Source: Diadophis punctatus similis (Eukaryota; Chordata; Lepidosauria; Squamata; Dipsadidae). Taken from it: DNA of 64,000 nt. The notes under the pieces are model-generated. The model searched no databases and had not been told where the DNA came from. It saw only the letters and a program-made list of their open reading frames with translations. Positions 13,349 to 25,135 of this stretch are shown piece by piece. The stretch covers positions 62,001 to 126,000 of the forward strand of contig JALIGW010000254.1 of the NCBI GenBank assembly GCA_023053685.1, given 5' to 3'. The stretch's first letter is position 1; each line of letters opens with the position of its first letter. The translations under genes and the position numbers were made by a program.

Positions 13349-13360
13349 GGCTGGAAAGCC
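13349..13360. repeat. Short hairpin-capable dyad GGCT-GGAA-AGCC
   Basis: GGCT and AGCC are perfect reverse complements around the 4-base spacer GGAA, directly in front of the EcoRI site. Monomers with CAGGCTGG or CGGGCTGG keep the 4-bp stem; those with CGTGCTGG or CATGCTGG keep only 3 bp (GCT/AGC). The dyad therefore differs systematically between monomer classes. Confidence 0.5.
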
Positions 13361-13510
13361 GAATTCTCGCTTGATTTTCGATTCCAAGCCTATCCTGAAG
13401 AGCTAGCCCAAAGTCTAACACAGCATTCGCCTTAGGACTCAATACAGCCAAAAAACATGACTTTTGACAAACACCTCAGAAATGAAAATGAAACACATAT
13501 TCCTGTTCCC

Positions 13511-13516
13511 CACGTG
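13511..13516. other. CACGTG palindrome in one monomer class
   Basis: The ACGTGC class of monomers contains CACGTG after TTCCC, the core of plant G-box / E-box elements bound by bZIP and bHLH proteins. Other classes have CACAGG, CACGGG or CACATG at the same place and lack it. The motif recurs dozens of times across the window. It is a 6-base match in a repeat with no promoter, so binding is only a possibility. Confidence 0.35.
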
Positions 13517-16500
13517 CTGGAAAGCCGAATTCTCGCTTGAATTTTGATTCCGAGCCTACCCTGAAGAGCTAGCCCAATGTCTAACACAGCATTCGCCTTA
13601 GGATTCAATTGTCCAAAAACATCACTTTTGACAAACACCTCAGAAATGAAAAAGAAACACATATTCCTGTTCCCCACATGCTGGAAAGCTGAATTCTCGC
13701 TTGATTTTCGATTCCGAGCCTACTCTGAAGAGCTAGCCCAAAGTCTAACACAGCATTCGCCTTAGGATTCAATTCAGTCCAAAAACATCACTTTTGACAA
13801 ACACCTCAGAAATGAAAATGAAACACATATTCCTGTTCCCCACATGCTGGAAAGCCGAATTCTCGCCTGAATTTTGATTCCGAGCCTACCCTGAAGAGCT
13901 AGCCCAAGGTCTAACACAGCATTCGCCTTATTTCTCAATTCAGCCCAAAAACATCACTTTTGACAAACACCTCAGAAATGAAAAAGAAACACATATAGTC
14001 CTGTTCCCCACGGGCTGGAAAGCCGAATTCTCGCTTGATTTTTGATTCCGACCTTTCCCTGAAGAGCTAGCCCAAGGTCTAACACAGCATTCGCCTTAGG
14101 ATTCAATTCAGCCCAAAAACATCACTTTTGACAAACACCTCAGAAATGAAAAAGAAAGACATATTCCTGTTCCCCACGTGCTGGAAAGCCAAATTCTCGC
14201 TTGATTTTCGATTCCGAGCCTACCCTGAAGAGCTAGCCGAAAGTCTAACACAGCATTCGCCTTAGGATTCAATTCAGTCCAAAAACATCACTTTTGACAA
14301 ACACCTCAGAAATGAAAAAGAAACACATATTCCTGTTCCCCACGTGCTGGAAAGCCAAATTCTCGCTTGATTTTCGATTCCGAGCCTACCCTGAAGAGCT
14401 AGCCCAAAGTCTAACACAGCATTCGCCTTAGGATTCAATTCAGCCCAAAAACATCACTTTTGACAAACACCTCAGAAATGAAAAAGAAACACATATTCCT
14501 GTTCCCCACGGGCTGGAAAGCCGAATTCTCGCTTGATTTTTGATTCCGAGCCTACCCTGAAGAGCTAGCCCAAAGTCTAACACAGCATTCGCCTTAGGAC
14601 TCAATACAGCCAAAAAACATGACTTTTGACAAACACCTCAGAAATGAAAATGAAACACATATTCCTGTTCCCCACAGGCTGGAAAGCCGAATTCTCGCTT
14701 GATTTTTGATTCCGACCTTTCCCTGAAGAGCTAGCCCAAGGTCTAACACAGCATTCGCCTTATTTCTCAATTCAGCCCAAAAACATCACTTTTGACAAAC
14801 ACCTCAGAAATGAAAAAGAAACACATATTCCTGTTCCCCACGGGCTGGAAAGCCAAATTCTCACTTGATTTTCGATTCCGAACCTACCCTGAAGAGCTAG
14901 CCGAAAGTCTAACACAGCATTCGCCTTAGGATTCAATTCAGTCCAAAAACATCACTTTTGACAAACACCTCAGAAATGAAAAAGAAACACATATTCCTGT
15001 TCCCCACGTGCTGGAAAGCCGAATTCTCGCTTGAATTTTGATTCGGAGCCTACCCTGAAGAGCTAGCCCAAAGTCTAACACAGCATTCGCCTTGGGACTG
15101 AATACAGCCAAAAAACATGACTTTTGACAAACACCTCAGAAATGAAAATGAAACACATATTCTTGTTCCCCACAGGCTGGAAAGCCGAATTCTCGCTTGA
15201 TTTTTGATTCCGAGCTTTCCCTGAACAGAAAGCCCAATGTCTAACACGGAATTCGCCTTAGTTCTCAATTCAGCCCAAAAACATCACTTTTGACAAACAC
15301 CTCAGAAATGAAAAAGAAACACATATAGTCCTGTTCCCCACAGGCTGGAAAGCCGAATTCTCGCTTGATTTTCGATTCCGAGCCTACCCTGAAGAGCTAG
15401 CCCAAAGTCTAACACAGCATTCGCCTTAGGACTCAATACAGCCAAAAAACATGACTTTTGACAAACACCTCAGAAATGAAAATGAAACACATATTCCTGT
15501 TCCCCACAGGCTGGAAAGCCGAATTCTCGCTTGATTTTTGATTCCGACCTTTCCCTGAAGAGCTAGCCCAAAGTCTAACACAGCATTCGCCTTAGGACTC
15601 AATACAGCCAAAAAACATGACTTTTGACAAACACCTCAGAAATGAAAATGAAACACATATTCCTGTTCCCCACAGGCTGGAAAGCCGAATTCTCGCTTGA
15701 TTTTCGATTCCAAGCCTATCCTGAAGAGCTAGCCCAAAGTCTAACACAGCATTCGCCTTAGGACTCAATACAGCCAAAAAACATGACTTTTGACAAACAC
15801 CTCAGAAATGAAAATGAAACACATATTCCTGTTCCCCACGTGCTGGAAAGCCGAATTCTCGCTTGAATTTTGATTCCGAGCCTACCCTGAAGAGCTAGCC
15901 CAATGTCTAACACAGCATTCGCCTTAGGATTCAATTGTCCAAAAACATCACTTTTGACAAACACCTCAGAAATGAAAAAGAAACACATATTCCTGTTCCC
16001 CACATGCTGGAAAGCTGAATTCTCGCTTGATTTTCGATTCCGAGCCTACTCTGAAGAGCTAGCCCAAAGTCTAACACAGCATTCGCCTTAGGATTCAATT
16101 CAGTCCAAAAACATCACTTTTGACAAACACCTCAGAAATGAAAATGAAACACATATTCCTGTTCCCCACATGCTGGAAAGCCGAATTCTCGCCTGAATTT
16201 TGATTCCGAGCCTACCCTGAAGAGCTAGCCCAAGGTCTAACACAGCATTCGCCTTATTTCTCAATTCAGCCCAAAAACATCACTTTTGACAAACACCTCA
16301 GAAATGAAAAAGAAACACATATAGTCCTGTTCCCCACGGGCTGGAAAGCCGAATTCTCGCTTGATTTTTGATTCCGACCTTTCCCTGAAGAGCTAGCCCA
16401 AGGTCTAACACAGCATTCGCCTTAGGATTCAATTCAGCCCAAAAACATCACTTTTGACAAACACCTCAGAAATGAAAAAGAAAGACATATTCCTGTTCCC

Positions 16501-18524
16501 CACGTGCTGGAAAGCCAAATTCTCGCTTGATTTTCGATTCCGAGCCTACCCTGAAGAGCTAGCCGAAAGTCTAACACAGCATTCGCCTTAGGATTCAATT
16601 CAGTCCAAAAACATCACTTTTGACAAACACCTCAGAAATGAAAAAGAAAGACATATTCCTGTTCCCCACGTGCTGGAAAGCCAAATTCTCGCTTGATTTT
16701 CGATTCCGAGCCTACCCTGAAGAGCTAGCCCAAAGTCTAACACAGCATTCGCCTTAGGATTCAATTCAGCCCAAAAACATCACTTTTGACAAACACCTCA
16801 GAAATGAAAAAGAAACACATATTCCTGTTCCCCACGGGCTGGAAAGCCGAATTCTCGCTTGATTTTTGATTCCGACCTTTCCCTGAAGAGCTAGCCCAAG
16901 GTCTAACACAGCATTCGCCTTAGGATTCAATTCAGCCCAAAAACATCACTTTTGACAAACACCTCAGAAATGAAAAAGAAAGACATATTCCTGTTCCCCA
17001 CGTGCTGGAAAGCCAAATTCTCGCTTGATTTTCGATTCCGAGCCTACCCTGAAGAGCTAGCCCAAAGTCTAACACAGCATTCGCCTTAGGATTCAATTGT
17101 CCAAAAACATCACTTTTGACAAACACCTCAGAAATGAAAAAGAAACACATATTCCTGTTCCCCACATGCTGGAAAGCTGAATTCTCGCTTGATTTTAGAT
17201 TCCGAGCCTTCCCCTGAAGAGCTAGCCCAAAGTCTAACACAGCATTCGCCTTAGGATTCAATTCAGCCCAAAAACATCACTTTTGACAAACACCTCAGAA
17301 ATGAAAAAGAAACACATATTCCTGTTCCCCACGGGCTGGAAAGCTGAATTCTCGCTTGAATTTTGATTCCGAGCCTACCCTGAAGAGCTAGCCCAAAGTC
17401 TAACACAGCATTCGCCTTAGGACTCAATACAGCCAAAAAACATGACTTTTGACAAACACCTCAGAAATGAAAAAGAAACACATATTCCTGTTCCCCACGG
17501 GCTGGAAAGCCGAATTCTCGCTTGAATTTTGATTCCGAGCCTACCCTGAAGAGCTAGCCCAAGGTCTAACACAGCATTCGCCTTATTTCTCAATTCAGCC
17601 CAAAAACATCACTTTTGACAAACACCTCAGAAATGAAAAAGAAAGAAATATTCCTGTTCCCCACGTGCTGGAAAGCCAAATTCTCGCTTGATTTTCGATT
17701 CCGAGCCTACCCTAAAGAGCTAGCCCAATGTCTAACACAGCATTCGCCTTAGGATTCAATTGTCCAAAAACATCACTTTTGACAAACACCTCAGAAATGA
17801 AAAAGAAACACATATTCCTGTTCCCCACATGCTGGAAAGCCGAATTCTCGCTTGATTTTCGATTCCGAGCCTACTCTGAAGAGCTAGCCCAAAGTCTAAC
17901 ACAGCATTCGCCTTAGGATTCAATTCAGCCCAAAAACATCACTTTTGACAAACACCTCAGAAATGAAAAAGAAACACATATTCCTGTTCCCCACGGGCTG
18001 GAAAGCCGAATTCTCGCTTGAATTTTGATTCCGAGCCTACCCTGAAGAGCTAGCCCAAAGTCTAACACAGCATTCGCCTTAGGACTCAATACAGCCAAAA
18101 AACATGACTTTTGACAAACACCTCAGAAATGAAAATGAAACACATATTCCTGTTCCCCACAGGCTGGAAAGCCGAATTCTCGCTTGATTTTTGATTCCGA
18201 CCTTTCCCTGAAGAGCTAGCCCAAGGTCTAACACAGCATTCGCCTTATTTCTCAATTCAGCCCAAAAACATCACTTTTGACAAACACCTCAGAAATGAAA
18301 AAGAAACACATATTCCTGTTCCCCACGGGCTGGAAAGCCAAATTCTCACTTGATTTTCGATTCCGAACCTACCCTGAAGAGCTAGCCGAAAGTCTAACAC
18401 AGCATTCGCCTTAGGATTCAATTCAGTCCAAAAACATCACTTTTGACAAACACCTCAGAAATGAAAAAGAAACACATATTCCTGTTCCCCACGTGCTGGA
18501 AAGCCGAATTCTCGCTTGAATTTT

Positions 18525-21500
18525 GATTCGGAGCCTACCCTGAAGAGCTAGCCCAAAGTCTAACACAGCATTCGCCTTGGGACTCAATACAGCCAAAAAA
18601 CATGACTTTTGACAAACACCTCAGAAATGAAAATGAAACACATATTCCTGTTCCCCACAGGCTGGAAAGCCGAATTCTCGCTTGATTTTTGATTCCGAGC
18701 TTTCCCTGAACAGAAAGCCCAATGTCTAACACGGAATTCGCCTTAGTTCTCAATTCAGCCCAAAAACATCACTTTTGACAAACACCTCAGAAATGAAAAA
18801 GAAACACATATAGTCCTGTTCCCCACAGGCTGGAAAGCCGAATTCTCGCTTGATTTTCGATTCCGAGCCTACCCTGAAGAGCTAGCCCAAAGTCTAACAC
18901 AGCATTCGCCTTAGGACTCAATACAGCCAAAAAACATGACTTTTGACAAACACCTCAGAAATGAAAATGAAACACATATTCCTGTTCCCCACAGGCTGGA
19001 AAGCCGAATTCTCGCTTGATTTTTGATTCCGACCTTTCCCTGAAGAGCTAGCCCAAAGTCTAACACAGCATTCGCCTTAGGACTCAATACAGCCAAAAAA
19101 CATGACTTTTGACAAACACCTCAGAAATGAAAATGAAACACATATTCCTGTTCCCCACAGGCTGGAAAGCCGAATTCTCGCTTGATTTTCGATTCCAAGC
19201 CTACCCTGAAGAGCTAGCCCAAAGTCTAACACAGCATTCGCCTTAGGACTCAATACAGCCAAAAAACATGACTTTTGACAAACACCTCAGAAATGAAAAT
19301 GAAACACATATTCCTGTTCCCCACGTGCTGGAAAGCCGAATTCTCGCTTGAATTTTGATTCCGAGCCTACCCTGAAGAGCTAGCCCAATGTCTAACACAG
19401 CATTCGCCTTAGGATTCAATTGTCCAAAAACATCACTTTTGACAAACACCTCAGAAATGAAAAAGAAACACATATTCCTGTTCCCCACATGCTGGAAAGC
19501 TGAATTCTCGCTTGATTTTCGATTCCGAGCCTACTCTGAAGAGCTAGCCCAAAGTCTAACACAGCATTCGCCTTAGGATTCAATTCAGTCCAAAAACATC
19601 ACTTTTGACAAACACCTCAGAAATGAAAATGAAACACATATTCCTGTTCCCCACATGCTGGAAAGCCGAATTCTCGCCTGAATTTTGATTCCGAGCCTAC
19701 CCTGAAGAGCTAGCCCAAGGTCTAACACAGCATTCGCCTTATTTCTCAATTCAGCCCAAAAACATCACTTTTGACAAACACCTCAGAAATGAAAAAGAAA
19801 CACATATAGTCCTGTTCCCCACGGGCTGGAAAGCCGAATTCTCGCTTGATTTTTGATTCCGACCTTTCCCTGAAGAGCTAGCCCAAGGTCTAACACAGCA
19901 TTCGCCTTAGGATTCAATTCAGCCCAAAAACATCACTTTTGACAAACACCTCAGAAATGAAAAAGAAAGACATATTCCTGTTCCCCACGTGCTGGAAAGC
20001 CAAATTCTCGCTTGATTTTCGATTCCGAGCCTACCCTGAAGAGCTAGCCGAAAGTCTAACACAGCATTCGCCTTAGGATTCAATTCAGTCCAAAAACATC
20101 ACTTTTGACAAACACCTCAGAAATGAAAAAGAAACACATATTCCTGTTCCCCACGTGCTGGAAAGCCAAATTCTCGCTTGATTTTCGATTCCGAGCCTAC
20201 CCTGAAGAGCTAGCCCAAAGTCTAACACAGCATTCGCCTTAGGATTCAATTCAGCCCAAAAACATCACTTTTGACAAACACCTCAGAAATGAAAAAGAAA
20301 CACATATTCCTGTTCCCCACGGGCTGGAAAGCCGAATTCTCGCTTGATTTTTGATTCCGAGCCTACCCTGAAGAGCTAGCCCAAAGTCTAACACAGCATT
20401 CGCCTTAGGACTCAATACAGCCAAAAAACATGACTTTTGACAAACACCTCAGAAATGAAAATGAAACACATATTCCTGTTCCCCACAGGCTGGAAAGCCG
20501 AATTCTCGCTTGATTTTTGATTCCGACCTTTCCCTGAAGAGCTAGCCCAAGGTCTAACACAGCATTCGCCTTATTTCTCAATTCAGCCCAAAAACATCAC
20601 TTTTGACAAACACCTCAGAAATGAAAAAGAAACACATATTCCTGTTCCCCACGGGCTGGAAAGCCAAATTCTCACTTGATTTTCGATTCCGAACCTACCC
20701 TGAAGAGCTAGCCGAAAGTCTAACACAGCATTCGCCTTAGGATTCAATTCAGTCCAAAAACATCACTTTTGACAAACACCTCAGAAATGAAAAAGAAACA
20801 CATATTCCTGTTCCCCACGTGCTGGAAAGCCGAATTCTCGCTTGAATTTTGATTCGGAGCCTACCCTGAAGAGCTAGCCCAAAGTCTAACACAGCATTCG
20901 CCTTGGGACTCAATACAGCCAAAAAACATGACTTTTGACAAACACCTCAGAAATGAAAATGAAACACATATTCTTGTTCCCCACAGGCTGGAAAGCCGAA
21001 TTCTCGCTTGATTTTTGATTCCGAGCTTTCCCTGAACAGAAAGCCCAATGTTTAACACGGAATTCGCCTTATTTCTCAATTCAGCCCAAAAACATCACTT
21101 TTGACAAACACCTCAGAAATGAAAAAGAAACACATATAGTCCTGTTCCCCACAGGCTGGAAAGCCGAATTCTCGCTTGATTTTCGATTCCGAGCCTACCC
21201 TGAAGAGCTAGCCCAAAGTCTAACACAGCATTCGCCTTAGGACTCAATACAGCCAAAAAACATGACTTTTGACAAACACCTCAGAAATGAAAATGAAACA
21301 CATATTCCTGTTCCCCACAGGCTGGAAAGCCGAATTCTCGCTTGATTTTTGATTCCGACCTTTCCCTGAAGAGCTAGCCCAAAGTCTAACACAGCATTCG
21401 CCTTAGGACTCAATACAGCCAAAAAACATGACTTTTGACAAACACCTCAGAAATGAAAATGAAACACATATTCCTGTTCCCCACAGGCTGGAAAGCCGAA

Positions 21501-24336
21501 TTCTCGCTTGATTTTCGATTCCAAGCCTATCCTGAAGAGCTAGCCCAAAGTCTAACACAGCATTCGCCTTAGGACTCAATACAGCCAAAAAACATGACTT
21601 TTGACAAACACCTCAGAAATGAAAATGAAACACATATTCCTGTTCCCCACGTGCTGGAAAGCCGAATTCTCGCTTGAATTTTGATTCCGAGCCTACCCTG
21701 AAGAGCTAGCCCAATGTCTAACACAGCATTCGCCTTAGGATTCAATTGTCCAAAAACATCACTTTTGACAAACACCTCAGAAATGAAAAAGAAACACATA
21801 TTCCTGTTCCCCACATGCTGGAAAGCTGAATTCTCGCTTGATTTTCGATTCCGAGCCTACTCTGAAGAGCTAGCCCAAAGTCTAACACAGCATTCGCCTT
21901 AGGATTCAATTCAGTCCAAAAACATCACTTTTGACAAACACCTCAGAAATGAAAATGAAACACATATTCCTGTTCCCCACATGCTGGAAAGCCGAATTCT
22001 CGCCTGAATTTTGATTCCGAGCCTACCCTGAAGAGCTAGCCCAAGGTCTAACACAGCATTCGCCTTATTTCTCAATTCAGCCCAAAAACATCACTTTTGA
22101 CAAACACCTCAGAAATGAAAAAGAAACACATATAGTCCTGTTCCCCACGGGCTGGAAAGCCGAATTCTCGCTTGATTTTTGATTCCGACCTTTCCCTGAA
22201 GAGCTAGCCCAAGGTCTAACACAGCATTCGCCTTAGGATTCAATTCAGCCCAAAAACATCACTTTTGACAAACACCTCAGAAATGAAAAAGAAAGACATA
22301 TTCCTGTTCCCCACGTGCTGGAAAGCCAAATTCTCGCTTGATTTTCGATTCCGAGCCTACCCTGAAGAGCTAGCCGAAAGTCTAACACAGCATTCGCCTT
22401 AGGATTCAATTCAGTCCAAAAACATCACTTTTGACAAACACCTCAGAAATGAAAAAGAAAGACATATTCCTGTTCCCCACGTGCTGGAAAGCCAAATTCT
22501 CGCTTGATTTTCGATTCCGAGCCTACCCTGAAGAGCTAGCCCAAAGTCTAACACAGCATTCGCCTTAGGATTCAATTCAGCCCAAAAACATCACTTTTGA
22601 CAAACACCTCAGAAATGAAAAAGAAACACATATTCCTGTTCCCCACGGGCTGGAAAGCCGAATTCTCGCTTGATTTTTGATTCCGACCTTTCCCTGAAGA
22701 GCTAGCCCAAGGTCTAACACAGCATTCGCCTTAGGATTCAATTCAGCCCAAAAACATCACTTTGACAAACACCTCAGAAATGAAAAAGAAAGACATATTC
22801 CTGTTCCCCACGTGCTGGAAAGCCAAATTCTCGCTTGATTTTCGATTCCGAGCCTACCCTGAAGAGCTAGCCCAAAGTCTAACACAGCATTCGCCTTAGG
22901 ATTCAATTCAGCCCAAAAACATCACTTTTGACAAACACCTCAGAAATGAAAAAGAAACACATATTCCTGTTCCCCACATGCTGGAAAGCTGAATTCTCGC
23001 TTGATTTTAGATTCCGAGCCTTCCCCTGAAGAGCTAGCCCAAAGTCTAACACAGCATTCGCCTTAGGATTCAATTCAGCCCAAAAACATCACTTTTGACA
23101 AACACCTCAGAAATGAAAAAGAAACACATATTCCTGTTCCCCACGGGCTGGAAAGCTGAATTCTCGCTTGAATTTTGATTCCGAGCCTACCCTGAAGAGC
23201 TAGCCCAAAGTCTAACACAGCATTCGCCTTAGGACTCAATACAGCCAAAAAACATGACTTTTGACAAACACCTCAGAAATGAAAAAGAAACACATATTCC
23301 TGTTCCCCACGGGCTGGAAAGCCGAATTCTCGCTTGAATTTTGATTCCGAGCCTACCCTGAAGAGCTAGCCCAAGGTCTAACACAGCATTCGCCTTATTT
23401 CTCAATTCAGCCCAAAAACATCACTTTTGACAAACACCTCAGAAATGAAAAAGAAAGAAATATTCCTGTTCCCCACGTGCTGGAAAGCCAAATTCTCGCT
23501 TGATTTTCGATTCCGAGCCTACCCTAAAGAGCTAGCCCAATGTCTAACACAGCATTCGCCTTAGGATTCAATTGTCCAAAAACATCACTTTTGACAAACA
23601 CCTCAGAAATGAAAAAGAAACACATATTCCTGTTCCCCACATGCTGGAAAGCCGAATTCTCGCTTGATTTTCGATTCCGAGCCTACTCTGAAGAGCTAGC
23701 CCAAAGTCTAACACAGCATTCGCCTTAGGATTCAATTCAGCCCAAAAACATCACTTTTGACAAACACCTCAGAAATGAAAAAGAAACACATATTCCTGTT
23801 CCCCACGGGCTGGAAAGCCGAATTCTCGCTTGAATTTTGATTCCGAGCCTACCCTGAAGAGCTAGCCCAAAGTCTAACACAGCATTCGCCTTAGGACTCA
23901 ATACAGCCAAAAAACATGACTTTTGACAAACACCTCAGAAATGAAAATGAAACACATATTCCTGTTCCCCACAGGCTGGAAAGCCGAATTCTCGCTTGAT
24001 TTTTGATTCCGACCTTTCCCTGAAGAGCTAGCCCAAGGTCTAACACAGCATTCGCCTTATTTCTCAATTCAGCCCAAAAACATCACTTTTGACAAACACC
24101 TCAGAAATGAAAAAGAAACACATATTCCTGTTCCCCACGGGCTGGAAAGCCAAATTCTCACTTGATTTTCGATTCCGAACCTACCCTGAAGAGCTAGCCG
24201 AAAGTCTAACACAGCATTCGCCTTAGGATTCAATTCAGTCCAAAAACATCACTTTTGACAAACACCTCAGAAATGAAAAAGAAACACATATTCCTGTTCC
24301 CCACGTGCTGGAAAGCCGAATTCTCGCTTGAATTTT
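18525..24336 (+). repeat. 5.81-kb (35-monomer) higher-order unit, copy 2
   Basis: It has the same 14-mer (18,525-20,850) plus 21-mer (20,851-24,336) structure as copy 1. The offset is 5,811-5,812 with two small changes: one T lost in CATCACTTTGACAAAC near 22,759, and ATTCAATTCAGCCC at 22,901 in place of ATTCAATTGTCC at 17,091. The latter is a whole-box switch, not a point change. Marker TGAACAG monomers are at 18,708 and 21,034. Confidence 0.85.
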
Positions 24337-25135
24337 GATTCGGAGCCTACCCCGAAGAGCTAGCCCAAAGTCTAACACAGCATTCGCCTTGGGACTCAAT
24401 ACAGCCAAAAAACATGACTTTTGACAAACACCTCAGAAATGAAAATGAAACACATATTCCTGTTCCCCACAGGCTGGAAAGCCGAATTCTCGCTTGATTT
24501 TTGATTCCGAGCTTTCCCTGAACAGAAAGCCCAATGTCTAACACGGAATTCGCCTTAGTTCTCAATTCAGCCCAAAAACATCACTTTTGACAAACACCTC
24601 AGAAATGAAAAAGAAACACATATAGTCCTGTTCCCCACAGGCTGGAAAGCCGAATTCTCGCTTGATTTTCGATTCCGAGCCTACCCTGAAGAGCTAGCCC
24701 AAAGTCTAACACAGCATTCGCCTTAGGACTCAATACAGCCAAAAAACATGACTTTTGACAAACACCTCAGAAATGAAAATGAAACACATATTCCTGTTCC
24801 CCACAGGCTGGAAAGCCGAATTCTCGCTTGATTTTTGATTCCGACCTTTCCCTGAAGAGCTAGCCCAAAGTCTAACACAGCATTCGCCTTAGGACTCAAT
24901 ACAGCCAAAAAACATGACTTTTGACAAACACCTCAGAAATGAAAATGAAACACATATTCCTGTTCCCCACAGGCTGGAAAGCCGAATTCTCGCTTGATTT
25001 TCGATTCCAAGCCTACCCTGAAGAGCTAGCCCAAAGTCTAACACAGCATTCGCCTTAGGACTCAATACAGCCAAAAAACATGACTTTTGACAAACACCTC
25101 AGAAATGAAAATGAAACACATATTCCTGTTCCCCA
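24337..25135 (+). repeat. 5.81-kb higher-order unit, partial copy 3
   Basis: It begins with GATTCGG at 24,337 and the TGAACAG marker at 24,520. It stays collinear with 18,525 onward until about 25,135, where ACAGGC plus GATTTTTG replaces the expected ACGTGC plus GAATTTTG. This is the right boundary of the 35-mer domain. Confidence 0.75.

Larger units (their letters stand above)
13195..13360 (+). repeat. Representative 166-bp monomer (phase set at the EcoRI site)
   Basis: This copy is chosen as a reference because it is intact and close to the commonest form; the next EcoRI site begins exactly 166 bp later at 13,361. Counted by hand it has 71 G/C of 166 (about 43%). Positions within the monomer: GAATTC 1-6; T-rich box 11-23; NheI site GCTAGC 42-47; ATTCGCC 65-71; A-run 90-95; TTTTGAC 102-108; GAAATG near 119-124; TTCCCCAC 146-153; GGCTGGAAAGCC 155-166. 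Four boxes carry most variation between copies: 11-36 (GATTTTTG..GACCTTT, GATTTTCG..GAGCCTA, GAATTTTG..GAGCCTA, GATTTTTG..GAGCTTT), 75-100 (GGACTCAATACAGCC, GGATTCAATTCAGTCC or AGCCC, TTTCTCAATTC, GTTCTCAATTC, GGATTCAATTGTCC), 129 (AAAATG or AAAAAG) and 152-157 (ACAGGC, ACGGGC, ACGTGC, ACATGC). EcoRI is lost where GCCGAATTC becomes GCCAAATTC. Confidence 0.95.
12714..18524 (+). repeat. 5.81-kb (35-monomer) higher-order unit, copy 1
   Basis: Phased on the private variant GATTCGG (12,714; next full copy at 18,525). It is composite: a 14-mer of 2,326 bp (12,714-15,039) followed by a 21-mer of 3,485 bp (15,040-18,524). The two share about their first 11 monomers and about their last 4, and differ in between. 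Marker monomers with TGAACAGAAAGCCC lie at 12,897 and 15,223, each followed by a monomer with the 2-bp insertion CATATAGTCC. Homology with copy 2 extends left to about 11,960, so the true phase is arbitrary. Confidence 0.85.
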
